Below, piece after piece: positions 7,272 to 13,707 of a DNA stretch of 13,987 bases. The position numbers were made by a program, and so were the translations under genes. The notes under the pieces are model-generated. The model was not told the DNA's origin. It did no database searches and worked only from the letters and a program-made list of their open reading frames with translations. The stretch is taken from the NCBI GenBank assembly GCA_903864485.1, contig CAIPGD010000009.1, positions 1 through 13,987 on the forward strand, in the 5' to 3' direction. Source of the DNA: an uncultured bacterium (GTDB lineage: Bacteria > Pseudomonadota > Gammaproteobacteria > Burkholderiales > Burkholderiaceae_E). Position 1 is the stretch's first letter. Every line of letters starts with the position of its first letter.

Positions 7272-7504
7272 GTAGCCTCGCTTTCCTGCTGGAAATTCAC
7301 CGGCCGAGCGGGTACGACCGTTGAAATCGCATGTTTGTAAACCATTTGGGTCACGGTATTGCGCAGCAAAACGACATACTGATCAAAGGATTCGATCTGT
7401 CCCTGCAACTTGATCCCGTTGACAAGATAGACGGCCACGGGAATGTGTTCCTTGCGTAACAGATTCAGAAATGGGTCCTGGAGAAGTTGGCCCTTATTGC
7501 TCAT
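7268..7504 (-). CDS. hfq: RNA chaperone Hfq
   Basis: Hfq is a hexameric Sm-like protein that pairs small RNAs with mRNAs. The 78-residue product begins MSNKGQLLQDPFLNLLRKEH and contains the Sm1 region YLVNGIKLQGQIESFDQYVV (26-45) and the Sm2 motif YKHAISTVVP (56-65). The proximal-face residues Gln9, Lys57 and His58 are present; the position of E. coli Phe42 is Tyr. The C-terminal tail is only about 13 residues, so the long disordered tail of E. coli Hfq is absent, as is usual in betaproteobacteria. The ATG at 7504 is chosen because conserved homology begins exactly there; an in-frame GTG at 7558 would add 18 unconserved residues. GGAG lies about 13 nt upstream, separated by an A-rich stretch. 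The stop overlaps the proposed hflX start. Confidence 0.97.
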   Translation of the reverse strand: MSNKGQLLQDPFLNLLRKEHIPVAVYLVNGIKLQGQIESFDQYVVLLRNTVTQMVYKHAISTVVPARPVNFQQESEAT

Positions 7505-7543
7505 TTTTTTGAAAGGCTCCGTTTTAGGAATTCTTGGGGCGGA

Positions 7544-7589
7544 GTCCGCGGACATCACTAATGGATGGGTCCGGTTCGAGACGCGGACC
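7544..7589 (-). promoter_or_regulatory. Inverted repeats in the hfq leader (possible alternative hairpins)
   Basis: Reading the - strand, GGTCCG (7589-7584) can pair with CGGACC (7573-7568) across a 10-nt loop. Downstream lies the perfect 10-bp palindrome GTCCGCGGAC (7553-7544). The first arm, extended to GTCCGCG, can also pair with CGCGGAC of the palindrome (7 bp), and the middle arm can pair with its GTCCG half, so the structures are mutually exclusive. The element lies 40-85 nt upstream of the hfq ATG. No U-run follows either hairpin, so it is not an evident terminator. A regulatory role is inference only. Confidence 0.35.
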
Positions 7590-7593
7590 TTTC

Positions 7594-7622
7594 AATGTAT
7601 CTGAATTGTCACGAGATTGCCA
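7594..7622 (-). promoter_or_regulatory. Candidate sigma-70-like promoter in the 150-bp der-hfq gap
   Basis: The gap between the der stop and the hfq ATG (7505-7654) is the largest non-coding stretch in the window and the natural place for an hfq promoter. The best match I see on the - strand is TGGCAA (7622-7617), a 17-bp spacer, and TACATT (7599-7594). The -35 matches 3 of 6 consensus bases and the -10 matches 4 of 6, so it is weak. The rest of the gap holds the inverted repeats at 7544-7589 and an A-rich run just before the ATG. I see no small ORF or terminator there. Confidence 0.28.
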
Positions 7623-7654
7623 CGTGACTCCACATCGCAGGTTTGATGCACCGA

Positions 7655-9136
7655 TCACTTGGCAAAGGGATTAGCCCCGGTGCGGAATTCGATGCGCATT
7701 GGAGTGCCTTCGAGGTCGAACTTGGCCCGGATCGCGCCCTCGAGATACCGCCGATAGGTCTCGGGAATGTCAGCCAGTGAGTTCCCGTGAACCACGATAA
7801 TCGGGGGGTTGCGTCCACCCTGATGAGCAAAACGCAATTTGGGTCGGATCGCTCCGCGCCGAGGGGGATTCTGCCGTTCGACGGCATCATTGATCACCCG
7901 AGTTAGTCGGGGCGTTGACAACTTTCGGTTGGCAGCGGCGTAAGCGGAATCGACTGAACGCAATACCGCGCCCACCCCAAATCCAACCAGCGCGCTGACA
8001 AAATGCGTCCGGGCCCAACTTAAAAAATAAAGCTTGCGGGCAAACTCACCCCGAATGCGCTCGCGCGACCCAGCGTCGAGACCATCCCACTTGTTAACAG
8101 CAACGACCAGCGCGCGGCCTGATTCAAGAATAAAGCTCGCGAGGTGCGCGTCCTGTTCCATCACGCCGTCTTGCGCATCGAGCATCAATACCACGACGTG
8201 ACTGACATCGATCGCTTGGAGCGTCTTGACTACCGAGAACTTTTCGACCACATCCGTGACCTTGCCGCGCCGACGAACTCCCGCAGTATCAATCAACACG
8301 TATGGGCGTCCATCACGCAAAAAAGGCACTGCCACAGCGTCTCGAGTGGTCCCGGGCTGATCAAATGCGATCATGCGTTCTTCGCCCAACAGCGTGTTGA
8401 CGAGCGTTGATTTACCGACGTTGGGGCGCCCGACAATCGCAATCCGGATCGGCCTGGTCGAATGGGGAACCATTTCTTCAGCCGCGGCTCGGGCATCCGC
8501 TTCGGCCTGCGTCAGACCGTCGAGGGACTCTTCTGGTGGGGGCGAGCCCTCAGCATGGGCTGAGTCCGAGTGGTAATCGTCCAAATCGTCCGAATCGTCC
8601 GAATCGTCCGATGCCGCAGATTCGTCCTCTGGCTCCTCTTCTCCACCAGCGAGGCCCTCGAGCGCGATTTCGAGCAGATCGCGTACGCCGTCGCCGTGGG
8701 CGGCTGAAATAGCCCATGGCTGACCAAGTCCGAGGGCCCAGAACTCAGCGGCGACCTGCTCTCGTGGCAAGCCTTCGGCTTTGTTGACGGCTACGAACAC
8801 ACGCGCGCGCGACCGGCGTAATTCATCCACAATCGTCTGATCATGCGGACTCAGACCGTCGCGGCCGTCCACCACCAGCAAAACGACGTCGGCCTCAAGG
8901 ATCGCCAGCCGAGTCTGACGCGCCATTGCGGCGACGATGCCATCTTTGACCACGGGCTCAAAACCGCCGGTATCGATCGCAATGAAGCGGCGGTCGCCGA
9001 CTTGGGCCTGACCATAATGCCGATCGCGGGTCAGGCCGGGACGGTCGTAAACGAGTGCGGCGCGACTGCGGGTAAGCCGATTAAATAGGGTTGACTTGCC
9101 GACGTTGGGGCGCCCGATAAGCGCAACCACCGGCAA
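7655..9136 (-). CDS. der: Ribosome-assembly GTPase Der (EngA)
   Basis: Der is an essential double GTPase needed for 50S subunit maturation. From the chosen start it is 493 residues. The first G domain has GRPNVGKST (8-16), PGLTRDRHYG, DTGGF (55-59), NKAE (118-121) and an SAAHGDG G5 loop. An acidic Ser/Asp/Glu-rich linker of about 65 residues follows (164-229). The second G domain has GRPNVGKST (236-244), PGTTRD, DTAGVRRRG and NKWD, and a C-terminal KH-like domain ends IEFRTGANPFAK. The linker is longer than usual because of an SDD tandem repeat. There is no ATG. TTG 9136 puts the N-terminus (MPVVALIGRPN) where the family begins; GTG 9130 and TTG 9190 are alternatives. TTG 9190 lies 11 nt after the bamB stop and would add 18 unconserved residues. 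No start has a good Shine-Dalgarno, so translation may depend on coupling to bamB. Confidence 0.93.
   Translation of the reverse strand: MPVVALIGRPNVGKSTLFNRLTRSRAALVYDRPGLTRDRHYGQAQVGDRRFIAIDTGGFEPVVKDGIVAAMARQTRLAILEADVVLLVVDGRDGLSPHDQTIVDELRRSRARVFVAVNKAEGLPREQVAAEFWALGLGQPWAISAAHGDGVRDLLEIALEGLAGGEEEPEDESAASDDSDDSDDLDDYHSDSAHAEGSPPPEESLDGLTQAEADARAAAEEMVPHSTRPIRIAIVGRPNVGKSTLVNTLLGEERMIAFDQPGTTRDAVAVPFLRDGRPYVLIDTAGVRRRGKVTDVVEKFSVVKTLQAIDVSHVVVLMLDAQDGVMEQDAHLASFILESGRALVVAVNKWDGLDAGSRERIRGEFARKLYFLSWARTHFVSALVGFGVGAVLRSVDSAYAAANRKLSTPRLTRVINDAVERQNPPRRGAIRPKLRFAHQGGRNPPIIVVHGNSLADIPETYRRYLEGAIRAKFDLEGTPMRIEFRTGANPFAK
8575..8619 (-). repeat. 9-bp in-frame tandem repeat in the der linker (5 copies)
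   Basis: Five consecutive copies of AATCGTCCG (+ strand) run from 8575 to 8619; the first copy ends in A instead of G. On the coding strand the unit is TCGGACGAT, giving Ser-Asp-Asp repeats (SDDSDDSDDLDDY), with the variant copy producing the Leu. Because the unit is a multiple of three, copy-number change would keep the frame and only alter the length of the acidic linker between the two G domains. Confidence 0.9.
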
Positions 9137-9201
9137 CGGAACGACGGGGAGCAGGTCAAAAATCGGGTCAATGCGCTGATCACGAAGCAAAATATGGGCA
9201 C

Positions 9202-10386
9202 TCAGTCCGTGGCCAGCGCAACAATTGCACCCCGCGTCGTTTGCACGATCGCGAGATTGCCGGCGGCAACCGGCGGGGCCTGAATCGGGCCGCCGCTCAA
9301 ATTACTACGGGCCTGAACGGCACCGGATTCGCGAGAAAACCAATGCACGAGACCGTCCCGATCGCCAACCAGGACGGAGCCCCCGATGGATAGCGGCTCA
9401 GAGAGCCGACGCAACGAAAGTGCCTCCTGCCGCCAGACCTGTTCACCATTAGTATGACGAAGGCCATGGAGGTTGCCACGGTCGTCAGCGACAAACGCGA
9501 ACTTTGGGTCAACCGCAATCCCCGTCCACGCGGGAAGTTCGCGCGACCAGATCGGCGCCCCGCTCAGGGCATCCTGACAGGCAACCCGGCCCTGATAAGC
9601 CGTCGCACAGACCTCCCGTCCCGCCACCCAAGGCCGCCCCAAAACGTCGGCGATCCGTTCAATCTCATTCGTGCCGCGTGGTTGTGCGATGGCGGTCTCC
9701 CACCGCAAGGCACCTGTCTCGAGATCGAGGGCCACCAACCGCCCACCCGGAAGTCCTGCAAAAACGAGCCCCGTGGATCCGGCGGGGGTCGTTACCTCAG
9801 CGACCGCGACCGGCGAAGGCTGGCGTAAAACCAGCGTGGGCAACGCGCGCTGCCAAGTCCAACGGGTTTTACCAGTGGCGGCCTCAAGTGACATGACTTT
9901 GTCGCCCACCCGAACCAGAACCGCATTCAACCCCACGCTTGGAGTCGATAGCACCTCAGTGCCCGCCGCCACTTTCCAGGCTTGGCGTCCATCTGCGGCA
10001 TTGAGCGCGATCACGTCCCCATCGCGAGAAGCGACGACAACGATCGATTCACTGGCACCGACGCCAGCACTTAACACTTGACCGGCAGAGACCTTCCAAT
10101 CGATACGGCCGCTACTCGCCGCAAACCTTGCCACGGTCCCATCGGCCGCCGCCGCATAAACCGATGAACCAACCACTGCTGGCTGAAAACCCACGCCCGA
10201 ATTGCCAATCGAGGCTGACCATGCGACCCGAGGGCTCACGCCGCCTACCGTCGGTGGCAGTGGCGGCGGTGTGGGTTCGCCCCGCCCTAAACCTAACCAG
10301 GAACACGCCGGCAGTAGGCTCAGCATGGCGATGGCGACCAACAGTCGACCGGAGAACGCCTTGCCACGCATTTGAACAAGCATCAT
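9202..10386 (-). CDS. bamB: Outer membrane assembly lipoprotein BamB
   Basis: BamB is the beta-propeller lipoprotein of the BAM complex that inserts outer-membrane proteins. The product is 394 residues. It starts with a lipoprotein signal peptide (basic MRGKAFSGR, hydrophobic LLVAIAMLSLLPA, Cys28); the lipobox LPAC has an unusual Pro at -2, and Ser at +2 fits outer-membrane sorting. A Pro-rich spacer follows, then repeated PQQ-like blades with signatures such as GVGFQPAVVGSSVYAAAADG, ALNAADGRQAWKVAAG, SLEAATGKTRWTW, ALDLETGALRWETAIAQPRG and CQDALSGAPIWSREL. Length and the ARGTNE-like loop (QPRGTNEIERIADV) fit BamB. The ATG at 10386 overlaps the yfgM stop as ATGA and has GGAG 7 nt upstream; ATGs at 10383 and at codon 6 are alternatives. 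It is followed by der, the usual bamB-der pair. Confidence 0.96.
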   Translation of the reverse strand: MMLVQMRGKAFSGRLLVAIAMLSLLPACSWLGLGRGEPTPPPLPPTVGGVSPRVAWSASIGNSGVGFQPAVVGSSVYAAAADGTVARFAASSGRIDWKVSAGQVLSAGVGASESIVVVASRDGDVIALNAADGRQAWKVAAGTEVLSTPSVGLNAVLVRVGDKVMSLEAATGKTRWTWQRALPTLVLRQPSPVAVAEVTTPAGSTGLVFAGLPGGRLVALDLETGALRWETAIAQPRGTNEIERIADVLGRPWVAGREVCATAYQGRVACQDALSGAPIWSRELPAWTGIAVDPKFAFVADDRGNLHGLRHTNGEQVWRQEALSLRRLSEPLSIGGSVLVGDRDGLVHWFSRESGAVQARSNLSGGPIQAPPVAAGNLAIVQTTRGAIVALATD

Positions 10387-11033
10387 GAACCCGCTCCGAA
10401 CGTATCAAGTTTGAGTTGGACCAACGGCCGCAACGGGCTGTTGCTGTCGAGTTTGCTCAAGGCTTCGGTCCAGGCTGCCCTGGCCTCATCCCCTCGACCC
10501 AATTCAGCCAGCAAATCGGCCCGCCGGTCGATCCAGGCACCAGCCATCTCGGCAGGCGGGGGGCCATCGAGAAGTTTGAGTCCGGCATCGAGCTGAGCCC
10601 GATCAGCAAGCCCCTCATCAAGCAGCAGCCCGGCCAGACGGATTCTTGCGACGGCTTGAATCCCGGGGTCCTGTCCATGCTCGACCGCCCAGGTCAAGGT
10701 CGTTCGGGCAGACTTGGAATCCCCCGCGTCCAGTTGGGCCCGCGCAACCCGCAATGCGGCCATCGCCGCATACGGCGTGCGGCTGTACTCGTTCATGAGG
10801 GTTGCGGCCATCGGAGCGGCCTCAATTAGCTGCGCGCGACGCAAGGCATCGTCCATCTTTTCGTGAATTGCCGACGCAGCGCCCGCCTGGCGCAGTTCCC
10901 ACCAGCCCCAACCACGCCAGCCGGCAACAACTAGCAGCACAAGGGTCAAACCCAAAGTGATCCAATTACCCCAGCGGCTCCAGAATGCCTTGAGTTCGTC
11001 AAGGCGTTCCTGTTCTTCAAGATCGTAGGCCAT
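10383..11033 (-). CDS. yfgM: YfgM-family inner-membrane TPR protein
   Basis: YfgM is a membrane-anchored tetratricopeptide protein that in E. coli associates with PpiD and the SecYEG translocon and assists envelope protein folding. The product is 216 residues. A cytoplasmic N-terminus, MAYDLEEQERLDELKAFWSR, is typical of the family and is followed by one transmembrane helix (about 24-44). The periplasmic domain has TPR-like helices (MNEYSRTPYAAMAALRVARA, WAVEHGQDPGIQAVARIRLA, ADLLAELGRGDEARAAWTEAL). The ATG at 11033 is chosen because the conserved MAYDLEEQE begins there and GAGGAAG lies just upstream. An in-frame extension to 11111 runs inside hisS and is Arg/Cys-rich and unconserved. The gene overlaps the end of hisS by 17 nt and the start of bamB by 4 nt. 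Confidence 0.93.
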   Translation of the reverse strand: MAYDLEEQERLDELKAFWSRWGNWITLGLTLVLLVVAGWRGWGWWELRQAGAASAIHEKMDDALRRAQLIEAAPMAATLMNEYSRTPYAAMAALRVARAQLDAGDSKSARTTLTWAVEHGQDPGIQAVARIRLAGLLLDEGLADRAQLDAGLKLLDGPPPAEMAGAWIDRRADLLAELGRGDEARAAWTEALSKLDSNSPLRPLVQLKLDTFGAGS

Positions 11034-12414
11034 GCCCTTCCTCATTCGATCGATACAGGGCATCAAGCACTGTGTTCGGCAGGTCCGCCAGCGCAACGTT
11101 CTGCTGAACATTGTGCTGAGTTAAATCATTTTTATCCGAGCGCAACCACTTGATCGCGGCCTCGTCGCGCGCGGCTTCTTCTTCGCCGATGACAACCGCA
11201 AGCGTCGCGCCGCTCGCGTCGGCGCGTTTGAACTGACTCTTGAAGCTACCGCCACCGCAATGCAGGATCACGTCGAGTCCGGCATCGCGCAGGCGCTCGG
11301 CAGACCGAAACGCCAATCGCCCAGCGGCCTGGCCCTGATGCACCACATAAACGGAGCAGGCGGCAGACGCGACCGCTTCGCCTTGTTCACGCAGCAACTC
11401 GATCAAGCGCTCGACCCCGATCGCAAAGCCGCAGGCCGGGGTGGACTTGCCTCCCATTTGCTCAACCAGGGGGTCATACCGACCGCCGCCGCAGACCGTT
11501 CCCTGAGCACCTAACATCGTGGTGGTCCACTCGAAGACGGTTCGGTTGTAGTAGTCGAGCCCGCGTACCAAGCGTGGGTTCAAGCGATAAGGAATACCGA
11601 GGTCTGCGAGTAACTGCTGCAGCCCCTCGAAATGCGCACGCGACGCTGTCCCCAGGTAATCAACGGGCTTTGGCGCAGCCTCAATCAGCGTCTGTAGCGC
11701 CGGATTTTTCGAGTCCAGAATTCGCATCGGATTGGCATGCAGCCGACGTTTTGAATCATCATCAAGTTGGTCAAGATGCTGTTCAAAATAATCAATCAAG
11801 GCGGCCCGATGGGCGAGGCGTTCGCCGGCGTCTCCAATCGAGTTCAGCTCTAGTTGCAATCCGTCCAGGCCGAGGTCGTCCCAGAGGCGTTGCGCCATCG
11901 CGATCACTTCAGCATCGATGTCGGGTCCTTCGAATCCGATCGCCTCAATGCCAATCTGATGAAACTGACGATAACGCCCGCGTTGAGGCCGCTCGTGCCG
12001 GAACATCGGTCCGAAATACCAGAGCCGACGCGGCCCTTCATAGGTCAGGTGGTGTTCGATCACGGACCGCACCACGCCCGCCGTGTTCTCGGGGCGCAGG
12101 GTGAGATGTTCGCCATTGAGGGCGTCGACAAAGGAATACATCTCTTTCTCGACAATGTCGGTCGCCGAACCGATACCGCGAGCAAACAGCGCCGTGGACT
12201 CGACGATCGGCGTGCGGATCTGCTGATAGCCATAGCCGCGGGTCCAGTCACGGACGGCTTCATCCACCATTTCCCAGTAATGCGCATCTGCCGGCAGCAA
12301 ATCATTCATGCCCTTCACACCAGTGAGGACTGCTGGCTTTGCCGCGGGCTTTGCTGCGGGCTTTGCCGCGGGCTTTGCCCTGGCTTCGGGGACAGGCTTC
12401 GTGTCGTCGGTCAT
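11017..12414 (-). CDS. hisS: Histidyl-tRNA synthetase HisS
   Basis: HisS charges tRNA-His with histidine in the cytoplasm. The 465-residue product begins with an unusual Lys/Ala/Pro N-terminal extension (about residues 1-28) containing four AKPA units. The conserved core starts at LTGVKGMNDLLP (30-41). Class II signatures follow: LTLRPENTA (105-112), motif 2 FRHERPQRGRYRQFHQ (138-153), the histidine-binding loop LVRGLDYYN (282-290) and motif 3 GFAIGVERL (329-337). The C-terminal anticodon-binding domain runs from about 350 to 445. No key residue is missing. The ATG at 12414 overlaps the ispG stop as ATGA, with GGAA about 7 nt upstream. The C-terminal end overlaps yfgM by 17 nt. The true synthetase and its regulatory paralogue HisZ lie at either end of this row. 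Confidence 0.97.
   Translation of the reverse strand: MTDDTKPVPEARAKPAAKPAAKPAAKPAVLTGVKGMNDLLPADAHYWEMVDEAVRDWTRGYGYQQIRTPIVESTALFARGIGSATDIVEKEMYSFVDALNGEHLTLRPENTAGVVRSVIEHHLTYEGPRRLWYFGPMFRHERPQRGRYRQFHQIGIEAIGFEGPDIDAEVIAMAQRLWDDLGLDGLQLELNSIGDAGERLAHRAALIDYFEQHLDQLDDDSKRRLHANPMRILDSKNPALQTLIEAAPKPVDYLGTASRAHFEGLQQLLADLGIPYRLNPRLVRGLDYYNRTVFEWTTTMLGAQGTVCGGGRYDPLVEQMGGKSTPACGFAIGVERLIELLREQGEAVASAACSVYVVHQGQAAGRLAFRSAERLRDAGLDVILHCGGGSFKSQFKRADASGATLAVVIGEEEAARDEAAIKWLRSDKNDLTQHNVQQNVALADLPNTVLDALYRSNEEGHGLRS
12335..12382 (-). repeat. 12-bp in-frame tandem repeat in the hisS 5' end (4 copies)
   Basis: Four copies of GGCTTTGCCGCG (+ strand) lie at 12335-12346, 12347-12358, 12359-12370 and 12371-12382. 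The second differs by one base and the fourth by two. On the coding strand they encode the AKPA repeats in the N-terminal extension of HisS, ahead of the conserved catalytic core. The unit length preserves the frame if the copy number changes. Confidence 0.9.
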
Positions 12415-13700
12415 GCGGGTTCCGCCTCGCGGTTGCCCATCAGTCCGGCAACCCCATAGCGTCGTTCGACATATTGCGCGACGATGGCCTGAAACTCTTC
12501 GGCAATCCGATCACCCTTGAGCGTTACCGTGCGTTCACCATCTACGAACACCGGCGCCACCGGCGCTTCTCCAGCGCCTGGCAAGCTGATACCGACATCG
12601 GCAAATTTCGATTCACCAGGCCCATTGACCACGCACCCCATGACGGCAACCGCCATGGTCTCGACGCCGGGGTAATTTGCCCGCCACTCTGGCATCTGTT
12701 CGCGCAGCCACCGCTGGATCGAATCTGCCAACTCCTGAAAGAAGGTCGAGGTCGTACGACCACACCCCGGGCAGGCCGTCACCAAAGGCGTAAATGCGCG
12801 CAAACCCATGGTCTGAAGCATCTCTTGAGCAACGATGACTTCGCGCGCCCTATCTCCACCGGGCTCTGGCGTGAGGGACACTCGAATGGTGTCGCCGATA
12901 CCCTCCTGGAGCAACACTGCCATGGCTGCGGTGGACGCCACGATGCCTTTGGAACCCATCCCGGCCTCAGTCAGTCCGAGGTGCAACGCGAAATCAGAGC
13001 GACTGGCCAGATCGCGGTAAACCGCGATCAGATCCTGGACCGCCGAGACCTTGCAGGACAGGACGATTTGATCGGGGCTCAATCCCAACTCAATCGCCCG
13101 AGCAGCGGAGTCGAGTGCAGAACGAACAAGCGCCTCGCGCATGACGGCCGCCGACCCCAATGGGTCCGCGAGCGCAGCGTTGGCGTCCATCAATCGAGCC
13201 AGCAAATCCTGATCGAGACTGCCCCAATTGACGCCAATCCGGACGGCTTTGTCGTGCTGGCAGGCGATCTCGATCATGCGGGCGAAATTGTCATCTCGCT
13301 TCGCACCGGTACCCACGTTGCCGGGATTGATCCGGTACTTGGACAAGGCCTGAGCGCAGTCCGGGTACTGCGTCAACAAGCGGTGCCCGTTGTAATGAAA
13401 ATCGCCACACAAGGGGACGGAGACGCCCATCCGATCGAGTTGTTCGCGGACTGCCGCGACCGCTTGTGCCGCCGCAGGCGAGTTGACCGTCAACCGGACG
13501 ATTTCGCTCCCAGCCGCTGCCAGCGCCTTCACCTGAATCGCGGTCGCAATGACGTCGGCCGTATCGGTATTCGTCATCGACTGCACGACCACGGGAGCGC
13601 CGCCACCGATCTTAACCGTACGGTCTCCCCAACGCACCAGGGCCATGCGGGTGGAATGCCGGGCCAGTGGCCCGGGAATTTCGTGCTTGCTTACACTCAT
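12411..13700 (-). CDS. ispG: 4-hydroxy-3-methylbut-2-enyl diphosphate synthase IspG (GcpE)
   Basis: IspG converts 2-C-methyl-D-erythritol 2,4-cyclodiphosphate to HMBPP in the MEP isoprenoid pathway, using a [4Fe-4S] cluster. The 429-residue product has the TIM-barrel domain starting with RTVKIGGGAPVVVQSMTNTD, then FHYNGHRLL and RINPGNVG. The cluster-binding region has CPGCGRT (Cys310, Cys313) and GCVVNGPGE (Cys356, Glu363). These fit the E. coli Cys-Cys-Cys-Glu ligand set, with about 11 extra residues between the second and third cysteines. The ATG at 13700 is chosen because MSVSKHEIPGPLARH begins just before conserved sequence; the open frame continues upstream as Arg-rich sequence antisense in character to the preceding gene. 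It lies 7 nt after the upstream stop without a clear Shine-Dalgarno and overlaps hisS by 4 nt. Confidence 0.96.
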   Translation of the reverse strand: MSVSKHEIPGPLARHSTRMALVRWGDRTVKIGGGAPVVVQSMTNTDTADVIATAIQVKALAAAGSEIVRLTVNSPAAAQAVAAVREQLDRMGVSVPLCGDFHYNGHRLLTQYPDCAQALSKYRINPGNVGTGAKRDDNFARMIEIACQHDKAVRIGVNWGSLDQDLLARLMDANAALADPLGSAAVMREALVRSALDSAARAIELGLSPDQIVLSCKVSAVQDLIAVYRDLASRSDFALHLGLTEAGMGSKGIVASTAAMAVLLQEGIGDTIRVSLTPEPGGDRAREVIVAQEMLQTMGLRAFTPLVTACPGCGRTTSTFFQELADSIQRWLREQMPEWRANYPGVETMAVAVMGCVVNGPGESKFADVGISLPGAGEAPVAPVFVDGERTVTLKGDRIAEEFQAIVAQYVERRYGVAGLMGNREAEPA

Positions 13701-13707
13701 GATGCGA

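Noticed and set aside
7505..7558. GTG-initiated N-terminal extension of hfq by 18 residues
   Set aside because: The extension covers the palindrome and A-rich leader, has no conservation known to me in Hfq, and the family begins exactly at MSNKGQ.
7605..7625. Possible sigma-54 site around TGGCA upstream of hfq
   Set aside because: The required GC dinucleotide at the -12 position with correct spacing is absent.
11034..11111. Upstream extension of yfgM inside hisS
   Set aside because: It is Arg/Cys-rich and unconserved, while the ATG at 11033 has a strong GAGGAAG site and starts the conserved MAYDLEEQE.
12335..12382. CRISPR-like array reading of the hisS tandem repeats
   Set aside because: The units are contiguous with no spacers, are in frame, and encode AKPA.
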